A DNA stretch of 64,000 nucleotides from contig CALMAK010000021.1 of NCBI GenBank assembly GCA_937859515.1, positions 186,001 through 250,000 on the forward strand. Direction: 5' to 3'. A program made the translations under genes and the position numbers. The DNA is from an uncultured Candidatus Saccharibacteria bacterium. Its GTDB lineage: Bacteria; Patescibacteriota; Saccharimonadia; Saccharimonadales; Saccharimonadaceae. Positions 36,186 to 44,637 of this stretch are shown in pieces (the first letter of the stretch is position 1; every line of letters begins with the position of its first letter). Under the pieces are notes generated by a model, which had not been told where the DNA came from, ran no database searches, and saw only the letters and a program-made list of their open reading frames with translations.

Positions 36186-36828
36186 TTTCATCTAGTGCCG
36201 TCTTGATATCGTCATATCGAAATCCTTGGCGTGCGAGATATTGCATAAATTTTTGACGATCAGGATATTTCGATTGCTTTTTAGCGATTACTTTCGCCAG
36301 CTCGTCCTCATCGGCACGATCAGTCTCGGCCAGCGCCGCCTCGATAATGCGACTATCGACACCTTTTGCGCTTAATTCGGCACTTAGTTTGCGCTGGCTG
36401 GCACCCTTAGCCTGATTGCGATGCTCGACCCAATAGGCAGCAAACCTTTCATCATCAATATAGCCTTTTTCGACCAACTTATTAAATACACGATCGGCCA
36501 CTGAATGGCTAATTCCCTGACGTTCTTTTACTTCACCTGTCTGCCTTTGGCGATACTTCGTTGTGCGTGTCTTTCGGTACAGATAGTCTCGTACCTCACG
36601 TGCACTATGTGGCCGCATCAAGCAGTATTCTAATGCGCGCTGATACACTTTACCAAATGTCGATTCGGCCTCAAGCTCTACCAACATTTCTTCACTTACT
36701 TCAGCGCCTGACTTAATACCAAGATCAACCACCTGTGCAATCGTTAAGCTCAATCGATACTTGCCATCAATCGAAATATTCACTCTGTCAGGATTGCGTA
36801 CTTGTGCTGATACGCTAGTTATCTTCAT
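36172..36828 (-). CDS. recX: RecX-family regulatory protein
   Basis: 218 residues. Three-helix RecX repeats, for example CLMRPHSAREVRDYLYRK, LVEKGYIDDERFAAYWVEHR and YLARQGFRYDDIKTALDE. RecX modulates RecA filaments; recA lies 0.6 kb away in the same direction. The ATG at 36828 was chosen because TATACT ends exactly 6 nt upstream. Ends in a 14-bp overlap with the PRC-barrel gene. Confidence 0.9.
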   Translation of the reverse strand: MKITSVSAQVRNPDRVNISIDGKYRLSLTIAQVVDLGIKSGAEVSEEMLVELEAESTFGKVYQRALEYCLMRPHSAREVRDYLYRKTRTTKYRQRQTGEVKERQGISHSVADRVFNKLVEKGYIDDERFAAYWVEHRNQAKGASQRKLSAELSAKGVDSRIIEAALAETDRADEDELAKVIAKKQSKYPDRQKFMQYLARQGFRYDDIKTALDEISQR

Positions 36829-36850
36829 ATGGTTAGTATACACTAGAGGT
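36829..36850. promoter_or_regulatory. Bidirectional -10 element between recX and a divergent membrane gene
   Basis: Plus TACACT (36839-36844) and minus TATACT (36840-36835) overlap by 2 bp, and each ends exactly 6 nt before its ATG (36851 and 36828). The whole control region is 22 bp. Both transcripts should be leaderless. Confidence 0.65.
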
Positions 36851-37384
36851 ATGACAGAGACCGCCCCTAAAACACCATATGAAATTTTTAAACAGCGCTA
36901 CACACCTCTTTATCGTGTTCTTCTTATCCTTGGCATCCTTGCCGCTCTCTTGTCACTTGCATCGCTGACCAATTTGCGGTCACTCTTTGATTATTTTCAG
37001 ACCGATCCAGCATATGCAACGAGTTCACTCATTGCCGCTCTTATCGTACCAGCCCTTATGATTTCATCTCTTATTCTCCTGTGGCACAAGCATCCGACAG
37101 GAATACGGTTACGACTCGTAGGGTATAGCGTATCAATTCTCGCCTCCATCATCGGGCTCTTCACGTCTTCCGCTACTATTGAGCGCATCACCAAGGAAGT
37201 TACCGACGCCGCTATTCGTGATGGTAACGGAGTAATTACCGGAGATTTTGCCGCCAGTGTCACCCAAGCATCATTCTACGGTACGCTCTATGTCGGTATA
37301 GGCGCAAGCTTGCTGTTTTCATGGCTCTGGGTCAAAGCATGGAAACGACAAGTCAAAGCCGATACTAAAAAACACCCCAAATAA
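36851..37384 (+). CDS. Four-helix membrane protein, unknown function
   Basis: 177 residues with hydrophobic segments near 22-45, 62-85, 95-115 and 145-168, and a Lys-rich tail. No family recognised. The leaderless-type promoter and the terminator downstream bound it as a single gene. Confidence 0.6.
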   Translation: MTETAPKTPYEIFKQRYTPLYRVLLILGILAALLSLASLTNLRSLFDYFQTDPAYATSSLIAALIVPALMISSLILLWHKHPTGIRLRLVGYSVSILASIIGLFTSSATIERITKEVTDAAIRDGNGVITGDFAASVTQASFYGTLYVGIGASLLFSWLWVKAWKRQVKADTKKHPK

Positions 37385-37415
37385 AAAATCGCCGGCACGT
37401 ATCCGGCGATTTTTT
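37383..37415. terminator. Bidirectional terminator between the membrane gene and recA
   Basis: AAAAAATCGCCGG and CCGGCGATTTTTT form a 13-bp stem with a 7-nt loop and T runs on both strands. Confidence 0.9.
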
Positions 37416-37418
37416 ATT

Positions 37419-38456
37419 TTATGCTTCGGCTTCAGCCACCTTAGCACGGACCTTTTTATCAATTTCTTCGAGGACCTTTGGATTTTCCTTCAGATACTTC
37501 TTCGTTGCCTCACGACCCTGGCCAATCTTGCTATCGTTATAGTCAAACCATGCACCAGATTTACCAACAACACCATGCTGCACCGCAAGATCCAAGACGT
37601 CACCCGTCTTTGAGATACCTTCATTGTACATGATGTCAAACTCTGCCACACGGAATGGCGGCGCAATCTTATTCTTGACGATCTTCACCTTGGTTCGGTT
37701 ACCGATAATGTCTTCGCCTTCTTTGATCTGACCTGTACGGCGAATGTCCATGCGGACAGAAGCGTAAAACTTCAGTGCGTTACCACCCGTTGTCGTCTCT
37801 GGATTGCCAAACATCACGCCAATCTTCATACGAATCTGGTTAATGAAGATGACTGTCGTCTTTGACTTGTTGATAATACCCGTCAGCTTACGAAGCGCCT
37901 GACTCATTAGACGAGCCTGCAGACCCATATGGCTATCACCCATATCGCCATCAATTTCAGCTTGCGGGACAAGGGCTGCCACCGAGTCAACTACCACGAG
38001 ATCGACTGCGTTTGAGCGCACCAACGTCTCAGCAATCTCAAGTGCTTGCTCACCGTTGTCTGGCTGTGACACCAAGAGATTGTCTGTATCAACACCCAGC
38101 TTGCGTGCATAAGCAGGGTCAAGTGCATGCTCGGCATCGATAAAGGCTGCTGTACCACCCTTTTTCTGCACTTCGGCGATGGCATGCAATGTGAGGGTTG
38201 TCTTGCCAGAGCTTTCTGGCCCATAGATCTCAATGATTCGACCCTTTGGATAGCCACCACCTAATGTCAGGTCGAGGCTCAACGCACCTGATGAAAATAG
38301 TTCCACATCAACAGTAGTGGTATCACCAAGGCGACGAATCGCCCCGTCACCAAACTGCTTGTTAATCTGTTCCTGTGCTAGTCCCAATGCTTTCAATTTT
38401 GCATCACTTGCTACTGGCTTTGCACCAATCGGGTCTTTTTCTGCCTTTTTCGCCAT
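37419..38456 (-). CDS. recA: Recombinase A
   Basis: 345 residues. Walker [10 protein letters not shown] near residue 70, Walker [11 protein letters not shown], the L1/L2 loops and an MAW-type signature ([16 protein letters not shown]) are intact. Catalyses strand exchange in recombination. It has a ribosome site (AGAGGGAA) and a leader; no obvious LexA box was seen. Confidence 0.97.
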   Translation of the reverse strand: MAKKAEKDPIGAKPVASDAKLKALGLAQEQINKQFGDGAIRRLGDTTTVDVELFSSGALSLDLTLGGGYPKGRIIEIYGPESSGKTTLTLHAIAEVQKKGGTAAFIDAEHALDPAYARKLGVDTDNLLVSQPDNGEQALEIAETLVRSNAVDLVVVDSVAALVPQAEIDGDMGDSHMGLQARLMSQALRKLTGIINKSKTTVIFINQIRMKIGVMFGNPETTTGGNALKFYASVRMDIRRTGQIKEGEDIIGNRTKVKIVKNKIAPPFRVAEFDIMYNEGISKTGDVLDLAVQHGVVGKSGAWFDYNDSKIGQGREATKKYLKENPKVLEEIDKKVRAKVAEAEA

Positions 38457-38520
38457 ATTCCCTCTCTTTCTTATACTCTATTATACGTATACTGGGTTGA
38501 ATTTGCTATAATATATCTAT

Positions 38521-38940
38521 ATGAGACATCGAACTGGCTTCACCGTAATTGAACTGTTATTTGTTGTGGTAATCTTTGCGGCAGCCAGTATCATCTTCTT
38601 TGTCCAGAAGAACAACATCGAAGTGACTGCGCGTGACACACAGCGCAAAACGGCAATCAATGCAATGTATCTCAGTCTTGAGGAGGTATATTTTAAAAAG
38701 CATGGCAGCTACCCCAGAGAACTAAGCAAAGATACCCTTCCTTCGGTCGATGAGGCATTGTTTACTGATCCAAATGGCATCAAGCTTGGACAAACAACTG
38801 TTACAGTAAACGACACGAAGTACCCCGTTGCGTCCAATTACCGTTACGAGGCAACCAACTGCACCGAAGATGTATGTAAAAGCTACACCCTTCGCACTAC
38901 TCTTGAGAACGAAGATGACTTCGTAAAAAAGAACCGCTAA
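38521..38940 (+). CDS. Type IV prepilin-like protein
   Basis: 139 residues. Class III signal peptide: MRHRTG followed by FTVIELLFVVVIFAAA, so cleavage after Gly6 leaves Phe1 and Glu5 of the mature pilin. The C-terminal domain has a Cys pair (NCTEDVCKS) for a D-region-like loop. Probably a pilin subunit for the machine encoded at 30-35 kb. Extended -10 TGC-TATAAT (38507-38512) lies 8 nt before the ATG. Confidence 0.85.
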   Translation: MRHRTGFTVIELLFVVVIFAAASIIFFVQKNNIEVTARDTQRKTAINAMYLSLEEVYFKKHGSYPRELSKDTLPSVDEALFTDPNGIKLGQTTVTVNDTKYPVASNYRYEATNCTEDVCKSYTLRTTLENEDDFVKKNR

Positions 38941-39786
38941 CTAGACTTCCTGTGTATCAAGAAAATCTGCTCCAACAGGACGACCGTTCTTGAAGTTTTC
39001 AACAGCGTTATTTACGATTGCAATTTGTCTTTTTGGATCTTCAACAAAGTTAAATCGGTATGTCGTCTCCTCACCTTCAGTACTGAGCCTCATCAATCCA
39101 TAGCCAAAGATGTTTGGCAAAATTCCATACTGCTTAAAGCTCGCATCTTCGATACTACCAAGACTCACCGTCTGTTCATGGCGCGAAAATAGCCCATGCT
39201 GGATTTCCTGGATTACACTCTCGTTCGTAAGGAAAAATTGGTTCTGCAGATATACCCAAATTGCGATACCCCCCAAAAGACCCGCAAAGAACATAAGCAG
39301 TAGAATCCCACCAATAACTGTCGTAATCGGCGGCAAATCAACAAGTGCCATGGCCGGTGAAGAATAAAAATCTGGTGCCAACACCAAGGCGACCGTCAGT
39401 AGTACTAACACCAAAGTAGTGATGCTCACCGGAATGAAAAGCCCAATTGGGTGGCGGCGTATACGTAACATCACAAATTCGCCCTCACTGAGATTCAAAA
39501 AAGGATAGAGACGCTTTGATTCTTCAGACTTGCGCTGTAATGCATCGCTCATTTGAGGGACCTGTGGGTCATATGAACGTGTCGTATGTACAAAGTCTGG
39601 CTCATTCGCATACTGAGCACGAACTTGTGGATTGAAGTTATGCCCTTCGTAACCCGTAGGTTGCGCCGTCACAATTGACGTCGGCTGCGGCGGGGCCGCC
39701 GCCTGAGGTGGATGATGATACAGCGGACGCCCTTCGGTGTCATAAGCAACTGGCTGCGGTTCTTGTGGTTGCTGATCATTACTCAT
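38941..39786 (-). CDS. Membrane protein with bacterial PH domain
   Basis: 281 residues. A Gln/Pro-rich disordered N-terminus (about 1-85), two helices (about 125-150 and 160-190), then a PH-like domain with VIQEIQHGLFSRHEQTVSLGSIEDASF. Function unknown. Leaderless type: TAGAAT ends 6 nt before the ATG. First of a long run of minus-strand genes ending here. Confidence 0.75.
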   Translation of the reverse strand: MSNDQQPQEPQPVAYDTEGRPLYHHPPQAAAPPQPTSIVTAQPTGYEGHNFNPQVRAQYANEPDFVHTTRSYDPQVPQMSDALQRKSEESKRLYPFLNLSEGEFVMLRIRRHPIGLFIPVSITTLVLVLLTVALVLAPDFYSSPAMALVDLPPITTVIGGILLLMFFAGLLGGIAIWVYLQNQFFLTNESVIQEIQHGLFSRHEQTVSLGSIEDASFKQYGILPNIFGYGLMRLSTEGEETTYRFNFVEDPKRQIAIVNNAVENFKNGRPVGADFLDTQEV

Positions 39787-39798
39787 AATTGTATTCTA

Positions 39799-40809
39799 TC
39801 ACCCTTCGGCCGTGCGCCCAAGATGACGATATGCCTTGGGTGTGACGCGGCGCCCCCGCGGTGTACGCTCGATAAAACCAAGTTGCAATAGATACGGTTC
39901 GTAAAAATCCTCAATCGTCGTCGCTTCATCACCAGTCAAGGCTGCAATCGTTGTCAGTCCAACAGGATTGTCACCGTAGTTATCAATAATACTAGTCAAA
40001 AGATTACGGTCTGCCGGATCAAGCCCTAACTCATCCACCTCCAGCATTTCGAGGGCCCTCGTGGTTGTCATGGTGTCAATAATGCCATCACCGTTGACGT
40101 CGGCATAATCACGCACGCGTTTTAATAGGCGATTGGCGATACGTGGCGTCAGCCTCGCACGCGTTGACAGATCCTTGGCTGCATCGGGATGAATGTCACT
40201 TTCTAGAATCGTTGCGGCACGCTTGATAATTTGCTCGATTTCTTTAGGTGTGTAAAATTCCAAACGGTGAATATGCCCAAATCGATCACGAAGTGGCGCC
40301 GCCAGACTGCCCGTACGCGTTGTCGCACCGATCACCGTGAATTTCGGCAGATCAAGGCGCACACTGCGCGCTGCAGGCCCCTTACCAATTACGATATCAA
40401 GCTTGTAATCTTCCATCGCACTATAGAGCACCTCTTCCACCGCACGACTCAGGCGATGAATCTCATCGATAAAGAGAATATCACCGTCACCAAGATTCGT
40501 CAGGATGCTCGCAAGGTCACCAGCACGCTCAATCGCAGGCCCCGCCGTCACACGGATATTCTTACCCATCTCGTTGGCGATCACGGTTGCCATTGTCGTC
40601 TTACCAAGCCCTGGAGGACCATACAGCAGCACGTGATCAATCGGCTCGTCACGCTTCTTTGCTGCCTCGATTGCCAATTTCAGATTCTTTTTTAATCTCT
40701 CTTGCCCCACGTAATCGACAAACGTCTGAGGACGCAAGGTAACCTCAATTACCTGCTCGTCATTGTTATCATCGTGAATAACAGTATCTATGATGCGTTC
40801 AATAGCCAT
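39799..40809 (-). CDS. ruvB: Holliday junction branch migration helicase RuvB
   Basis: 336 residues. Walker [10 protein letters not shown], Walker [10 protein letters not shown], sensor [10 protein letters not shown], and a winged-helix C-terminus ([17 protein letters not shown]). Drives branch migration with RuvA. TATAAT lies 7 nt before the ATG, so it has its own leaderless-type promoter although it sits in a run with ruvA and ruvC. Confidence 0.97.
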   Translation of the reverse strand: MAIERIIDTVIHDDNNDEQVIEVTLRPQTFVDYVGQERLKKNLKLAIEAAKKRDEPIDHVLLYGPPGLGKTTMATVIANEMGKNIRVTAGPAIERAGDLASILTNLGDGDILFIDEIHRLSRAVEEVLYSAMEDYKLDIVIGKGPAARSVRLDLPKFTVIGATTRTGSLAAPLRDRFGHIHRLEFYTPKEIEQIIKRAATILESDIHPDAAKDLSTRARLTPRIANRLLKRVRDYADVNGDGIIDTMTTTRALEMLEVDELGLDPADRNLLTSIIDNYGDNPVGLTTIAALTGDEATTIEDFYEPYLLQLGFIERTPRGRRVTPKAYRHLGRTAEG

Positions 40810-40824
40810 TATGTCTATTATAGC

Positions 40825-41049
40825 TTATAGCTCTCTCGTCGTGCCATTATGTTCTTTACCAAGTCCTTTGAGGTGTACGATACCAGTGCCGATTGCAACG
40901 CCAGCCGCCACGGCACCAGCAACTTTCGTAGCACGTTCATTGCCTCTCATCGCCACGAGCGCAAATCCAGCAGTCGCAAGGCTTGTTGCGCGCTGATACT
41001 TTCTGCCTTTTGTGGCTTCACCCGTTTTGATGAGATGGAACAAGTTCAC
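40825..41049 (-). pseudogene. 3' fragment of a CDP-alcohol phosphotransferase-like gene
   Basis: 74 residues from a GTG at 41049 that overlaps the stop of the preceding fragment (GTGA). Begins NLFHLIKTGEATKGRKYQRAT, which fits the GK..T segment found after the catalytic motif in this family, followed by two small hydrophobic helices. It reads as a direct continuation of the 41046-41360 fragment; the two frames are separated at a run of seven G on the coding strand (41049-41055). Translational coupling as two proteins is the alternative. Confidence 0.55.
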
Positions 41050-41360
41050 CCCCCCACAATCGCAGCTCGCACCGCCAGCACGCCAATTATCCCGCGCGTC
41101 TCTGGATATTTTTTCGCTACCTCTGCCGCAACACGTATCTCCGAAAGATGGTCAATCACCCCATCAGCCACACGACGAGTGCGCGTATCGGCATCAAACT
41201 TCCGAAGTATCGCTCCGTCAAGAATATCAGCCGCCACAAATGCCGCCATATCTCCATCAATCGACTTATCGTCTCTGACCCGACGAGCCATACGCTCCGC
41301 CATACCGAGTCGGGCAGCGGTCAATCCCACACCAAACGCTTGTTTGGCAATTTCTTTCAT
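41046..41360 (-). pseudogene. 5' fragment of a CDP-alcohol phosphotransferase-like gene, interrupted at a G7 tract
   Basis: 104 residues. D45-x2-D48-G49-x3-R53-x8-R62-x3-D66-x3-D70 matches the CDP-alcohol phosphotransferase motif D-x2-D-G-x2-A-R-x8-G-x3-D-x3-D in spacing, with A to L and G to R changes. The frame ends Val-Gly-Gly-stop exactly after the G7 run. One inserted G would give a single protein of about 178 residues. Hydrophobicity is low for this membrane family, so activity is doubtful. It lies 6 bp after ruvA. Confidence 0.55.
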
Positions 41361-41366
41361 GAACTT

Positions 41367-41942
41367 CTAGCCTTTTAGCGCCTCTGTCACTCGCTCTGCC
41401 GTTGAAAGTTCAGTCGAGATACCCTCCAGCGCCTTTGATGCGTCCACCAGATTGTACCCGAGCGCCATGAGCGCCTCAAGTGCTTCGTCAGTATGTGAAA
41501 TCGACTGTGATACACCAATCGTATCATTGTCATAGCGCAGTGGCATACCGACCTTATCGGCGAGATCGACGATGACACGATCTGCCGTCTTCTTGCCAAC
41601 ACCACTGGCTTTTGCGATATAGACAGCATCTTCATTCGCGATCGCATTGCGCACCACCTCACTCTCACCAAGACTGAGGATCGCCAGCGCTGCCTTTGGA
41701 CCGACGCCCTGCACACTAATCAAAAGTTCAAATAACTTCTTAGCTGCAAGTGACGAGAATCCAAATAAGTCTTGCGACTGCTCACGAATGTGATGATAGG
41801 TATAAAATTTTACCGACTCGTTTAGTAAAGCCCGCTCGTAGTCGCCAAGCGCAACTTGCACTTCATAGCCTACACCATGGACATCAATAATGACGGAATT
41901 TCCAAATTTTTCAGCCACTTCTCCTAAAACATGTGCGATCAT
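41367..41942 (-). CDS. ruvA: Holliday junction DNA-binding protein RuvA
   Basis: 191 residues. N-terminal OB fold, the HhH pair LLISVQGVGPKAALAIL and IAKASGVGKKTADRVIVDL, and a C-terminal three-helix domain for RuvB contact. Binds junctions as a tetramer. Extended -10 TGA-TACACT (minus 41954-41949) ends 6 nt before the ATG. Confidence 0.95.
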   Translation of the reverse strand: MIAHVLGEVAEKFGNSVIIDVHGVGYEVQVALGDYERALLNESVKFYTYHHIREQSQDLFGFSSLAAKKLFELLISVQGVGPKAALAILSLGESEVVRNAIANEDAVYIAKASGVGKKTADRVIVDLADKVGMPLRYDNDTIGVSQSISHTDEALEALMALGYNLVDASKALEGISTELSTAERVTEALKG

Positions 41943-41960
41943 GTACTTAGTGTATCACTT

Positions 41961-44141
41961 TTACGGTGTGGTCGTCTCGCCTGGATCAGTTGTTTCACCA
42001 GAATCGCCAGTTTCAGGCTCTTCTTCGTCGGGATCGGGTGCAATTGGTTCGGTCGTAGGCTCTTCCTCTGGTGGCTTTACCTCTTCTTTCTTCTCGGGAG
42101 CCGCTGAACATGATGAAGTCGGTAATGCCGATACAAGGAACACTTCACTGTAGGTATTAGTGCCCTGGTTCGGCGCCAAGCCACCCGTTCCGTGACACAC
42201 CCATCGCTCGACAACACCATCCGGACGCGAGAATGATGGATTTGCAGCACCGATTGCTGCTTGCATCGTAGCACGCCAAATTGGACCCGCCATATCTGCG
42301 CCACCACTTACCATCACTTCGTTGTCATTGTTGCCAACCCAAACACCAATGGCAATATCTGGCGTATAGCCAATCGTCCATGCATCTCGGTTATCGTCAG
42401 TTGTTCCCGTTTTCACCGCCACCATTTTACCTGGGACATTCAATGCCGACCCAAACATAAATGAACGGGCATTCGTATCAGAAAGGATGCTCGAGATTAG
42501 ATAGGCACCCTGCGAACTAATCGCTTGCTTTGATGATGATTCGTGCGTATAGATGACTTTGTTAAATTTATTACTAATCGTCTGAACCGTCGTATTTTTA
42601 CGTAGTTGCCCACCATCGGCAAACGCCGCATACGCGTTCGTCATCTGGTTTAACGGCACCTCGGCAGCGCCAATTGCCAGCGCAAGTCCATAGTCCTGCG
42701 GATCATTCGTAAGCGTCGTAATACCCAAATCTTTCGCTGCCGCAATCGAGTTGGCAATACCATACTGCTGCATGACTTTAACTGCAGGAATATTCAGCGA
42801 CCTCGCCAAGGCTTGACGTACTGTCACATTGCCATAGAATTGCCGCGTTGCATTATTTGGTGCATATCCGTTAATATTAATCGCCTCATCCTTGATAATA
42901 GTTGCAGGTGTAATCTTCCCATCAGCCAATGCCGCTGCATAATATAAAGGCTTAAAGGTACTACCTGGCTGACGTTTGGTCGTCGCCATATTAACCTTGC
43001 CCCAGTCCTCATTTTGGTAGTCAACCGATCCGACTAACGCACGAATCTCACCAGTCTTCGGATCAATCGCAATCAGGCCAGCGTTCGATCCACCCATACC
43101 CTGAATGTATCCAACGCGTGACTGAACATTTGCGACCGCCTGCCGTTGCAGCGCTAAGTCGAGCGTTGTTGTTACTTGGTATCCCGAACGCTCTACCGTC
43201 TCTTCGCCGTATTTGTCATACAATTCAGCCAGTACCATTTCGGTAAAATGAGGAGCATCATTCTTGATCACTGCCGGAGGCTGATAGATTAATTCTTCAG
43301 ACAGCGCCAAAGTGCGCTGGCTCTCCGTAATCATGCCTTCACGCACCATCCGCTTCAGTACTTCAGACTGTCGTGCGACGCCTTTGGCCTCGTCGCCAGT
43401 AATCGGTGAATAGGCACTTGGTGCCGGCAGCAACCCTACAAGCATTGCGCTTTCTGCAAGTGTCAAGTCAATCGGCTCTTTGTTGAAATAATTACGCGCA
43501 GCTTGCTCAATACCAAACGAATTGTTACCAAAGAAGACAGAGTTAAGATACATCTCAAGAATCTCATCCTTGGAATAACGTTGTTCAATTGCCACCGCCA
43601 CCGAAAAAGCTTGATACTGTCGCAGAAATCCTCGTTCACGGTTCAATAGCGTCATTTTTGCAAGCTGCTGAGTGAGGGTCGAACCGCCAAACTCACCACC
43701 ACCCGAGAAGGCGTAGCCATACACAGCACGCATCGTACTAAGAATTGAGACACCCCCATGGTCGTAGAAATTCTTATCCTCACTGGCAATGACTGCCTTT
43801 TTCATGTACGGAGAAATCTTGTCGAGGGACACTAGTTCGCGATGCTCAGCCGTCCCAACACTATAGAATGTCTCGCCATGGACATCTTTTAACACAACAC
43901 CTGTGTTGTTGCGGTTCATGAGCTTTTCCATGTCACCCATCGTTAATGCAAAGTACGCAAATGTAAGAAGTGGAATTACCAATACCACCAGTACAATTGG
44001 CCCACCGATAAGCAATGACTTTTGCCACCACGCAAGCGTACGGAACCAGCTCCAACGATCACGTAGCCACCATTTAAAGCGTCGCCATATTGGATGGCGT
44101 TGACGTTTGAATAGCCGCTTTTTCTTCTGTGTCATCACCAC
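41961..44141 (-). CDS. Class A penicillin-binding protein
   Basis: 726 residues. A very basic N-terminus, a helix at about 45-68, GT51 glycosyltransferase with EDKNFYDHGG and GGSTLTQQLAK, then a transpeptidase with the serine motif STFK near residue 392, SLN, and KTGTTDD near 577. Builds and cross-links peptidoglycan outside the membrane. The last about 60 residues are Glu/Pro/Thr repeats. Lies between ruvA and ruvC. Confidence 0.95.
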   Translation of the reverse strand: MVMTQKKKRLFKRQRHPIWRRFKWWLRDRWSWFRTLAWWQKSLLIGGPIVLVVLVIPLLTFAYFALTMGDMEKLMNRNNTGVVLKDVHGETFYSVGTAEHRELVSLDKISPYMKKAVIASEDKNFYDHGGVSILSTMRAVYGYAFSGGGEFGGSTLTQQLAKMTLLNRERGFLRQYQAFSVAVAIEQRYSKDEILEMYLNSVFFGNNSFGIEQAARNYFNKEPIDLTLAESAMLVGLLPAPSAYSPITGDEAKGVARQSEVLKRMVREGMITESQRTLALSEELIYQPPAVIKNDAPHFTEMVLAELYDKYGEETVERSGYQVTTTLDLALQRQAVANVQSRVGYIQGMGGSNAGLIAIDPKTGEIRALVGSVDYQNEDWGKVNMATTKRQPGSTFKPLYYAAALADGKITPATIIKDEAININGYAPNNATRQFYGNVTVRQALARSLNIPAVKVMQQYGIANSIAAAKDLGITTLTNDPQDYGLALAIGAAEVPLNQMTNAYAAFADGGQLRKNTTVQTISNKFNKVIYTHESSSKQAISSQGAYLISSILSDTNARSFMFGSALNVPGKMVAVKTGTTDDNRDAWTIGYTPDIAIGVWVGNNDNEVMVSGGADMAGPIWRATMQAAIGAANPSFSRPDGVVERWVCHGTGGLAPNQGTNTYSEVFLVSALPTSSCSAAPEKKEEVKPPEEEPTTEPIAPDPDEEEPETGDSGETTDPGETTTP

Positions 44142-44154
44142 TAATTATACCATT

Positions 44155-44625
44155 TTACCGGCTAAACAAGGCATGTGTGATGGCTGCAGCCAGTGCATCG
44201 GCCGCGTCATCGGGCTTAGGGACCGATTGAAGATTCAACTGCAGACGCACCATCTCTTGCATCTGTTTTTTGTCTGCCTTGCCGTATCCTGTAAGACTTT
44301 GTTTGATTTGCTGGGGGGTATACTCGGCGATCGGTAGTCTGGCTTTACGACCTGTCAGCATCGCTACCCCACGCGCATGCGAGACACTCATCGCAGTCGT
44401 GACGTTTTGGGCAAAAAAGAGTTTCTCGATACTCATCACCTCGGGCTTAGTCTCAGTAATAATTTCTGTTAAACCGTCAAAAATCTCTTCGAGACGCTCA
44501 TCTAATGGTGTATGTGCTGGTGTTGTAATTACGCCAGCCGTTACGAGTACCGTCTTGCCTTTTGCAACGTCGATCACACCAAAGCCAAGGATACCAGTGC
44601 CAGGATCGATACCGATAATTCTCAT
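44155..44625 (-). CDS. ruvC: Holliday junction resolvase RuvC
   Basis: 156 residues. Catalytic Asp7 (GIDPGT), Glu in MSIEKLFF, and the C-terminal DDAADALAAAITHA acids. Cuts junctions symmetrically. Extended -10 TGA-TACACT (44637-44632) ends 6 nt before the ATG, almost identical to the ruvA promoter. Confidence 0.95.
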   Translation of the reverse strand: MRIIGIDPGTGILGFGVIDVAKGKTVLVTAGVITTPAHTPLDERLEEIFDGLTEIITETKPEVMSIEKLFFAQNVTTAMSVSHARGVAMLTGRKARLPIAEYTPQQIKQSLTGYGKADKKQMQEMVRLQLNLQSVPKPDDAADALAAAITHALFSR

Positions 44626-44637
44626 ATACTTAGTGTA

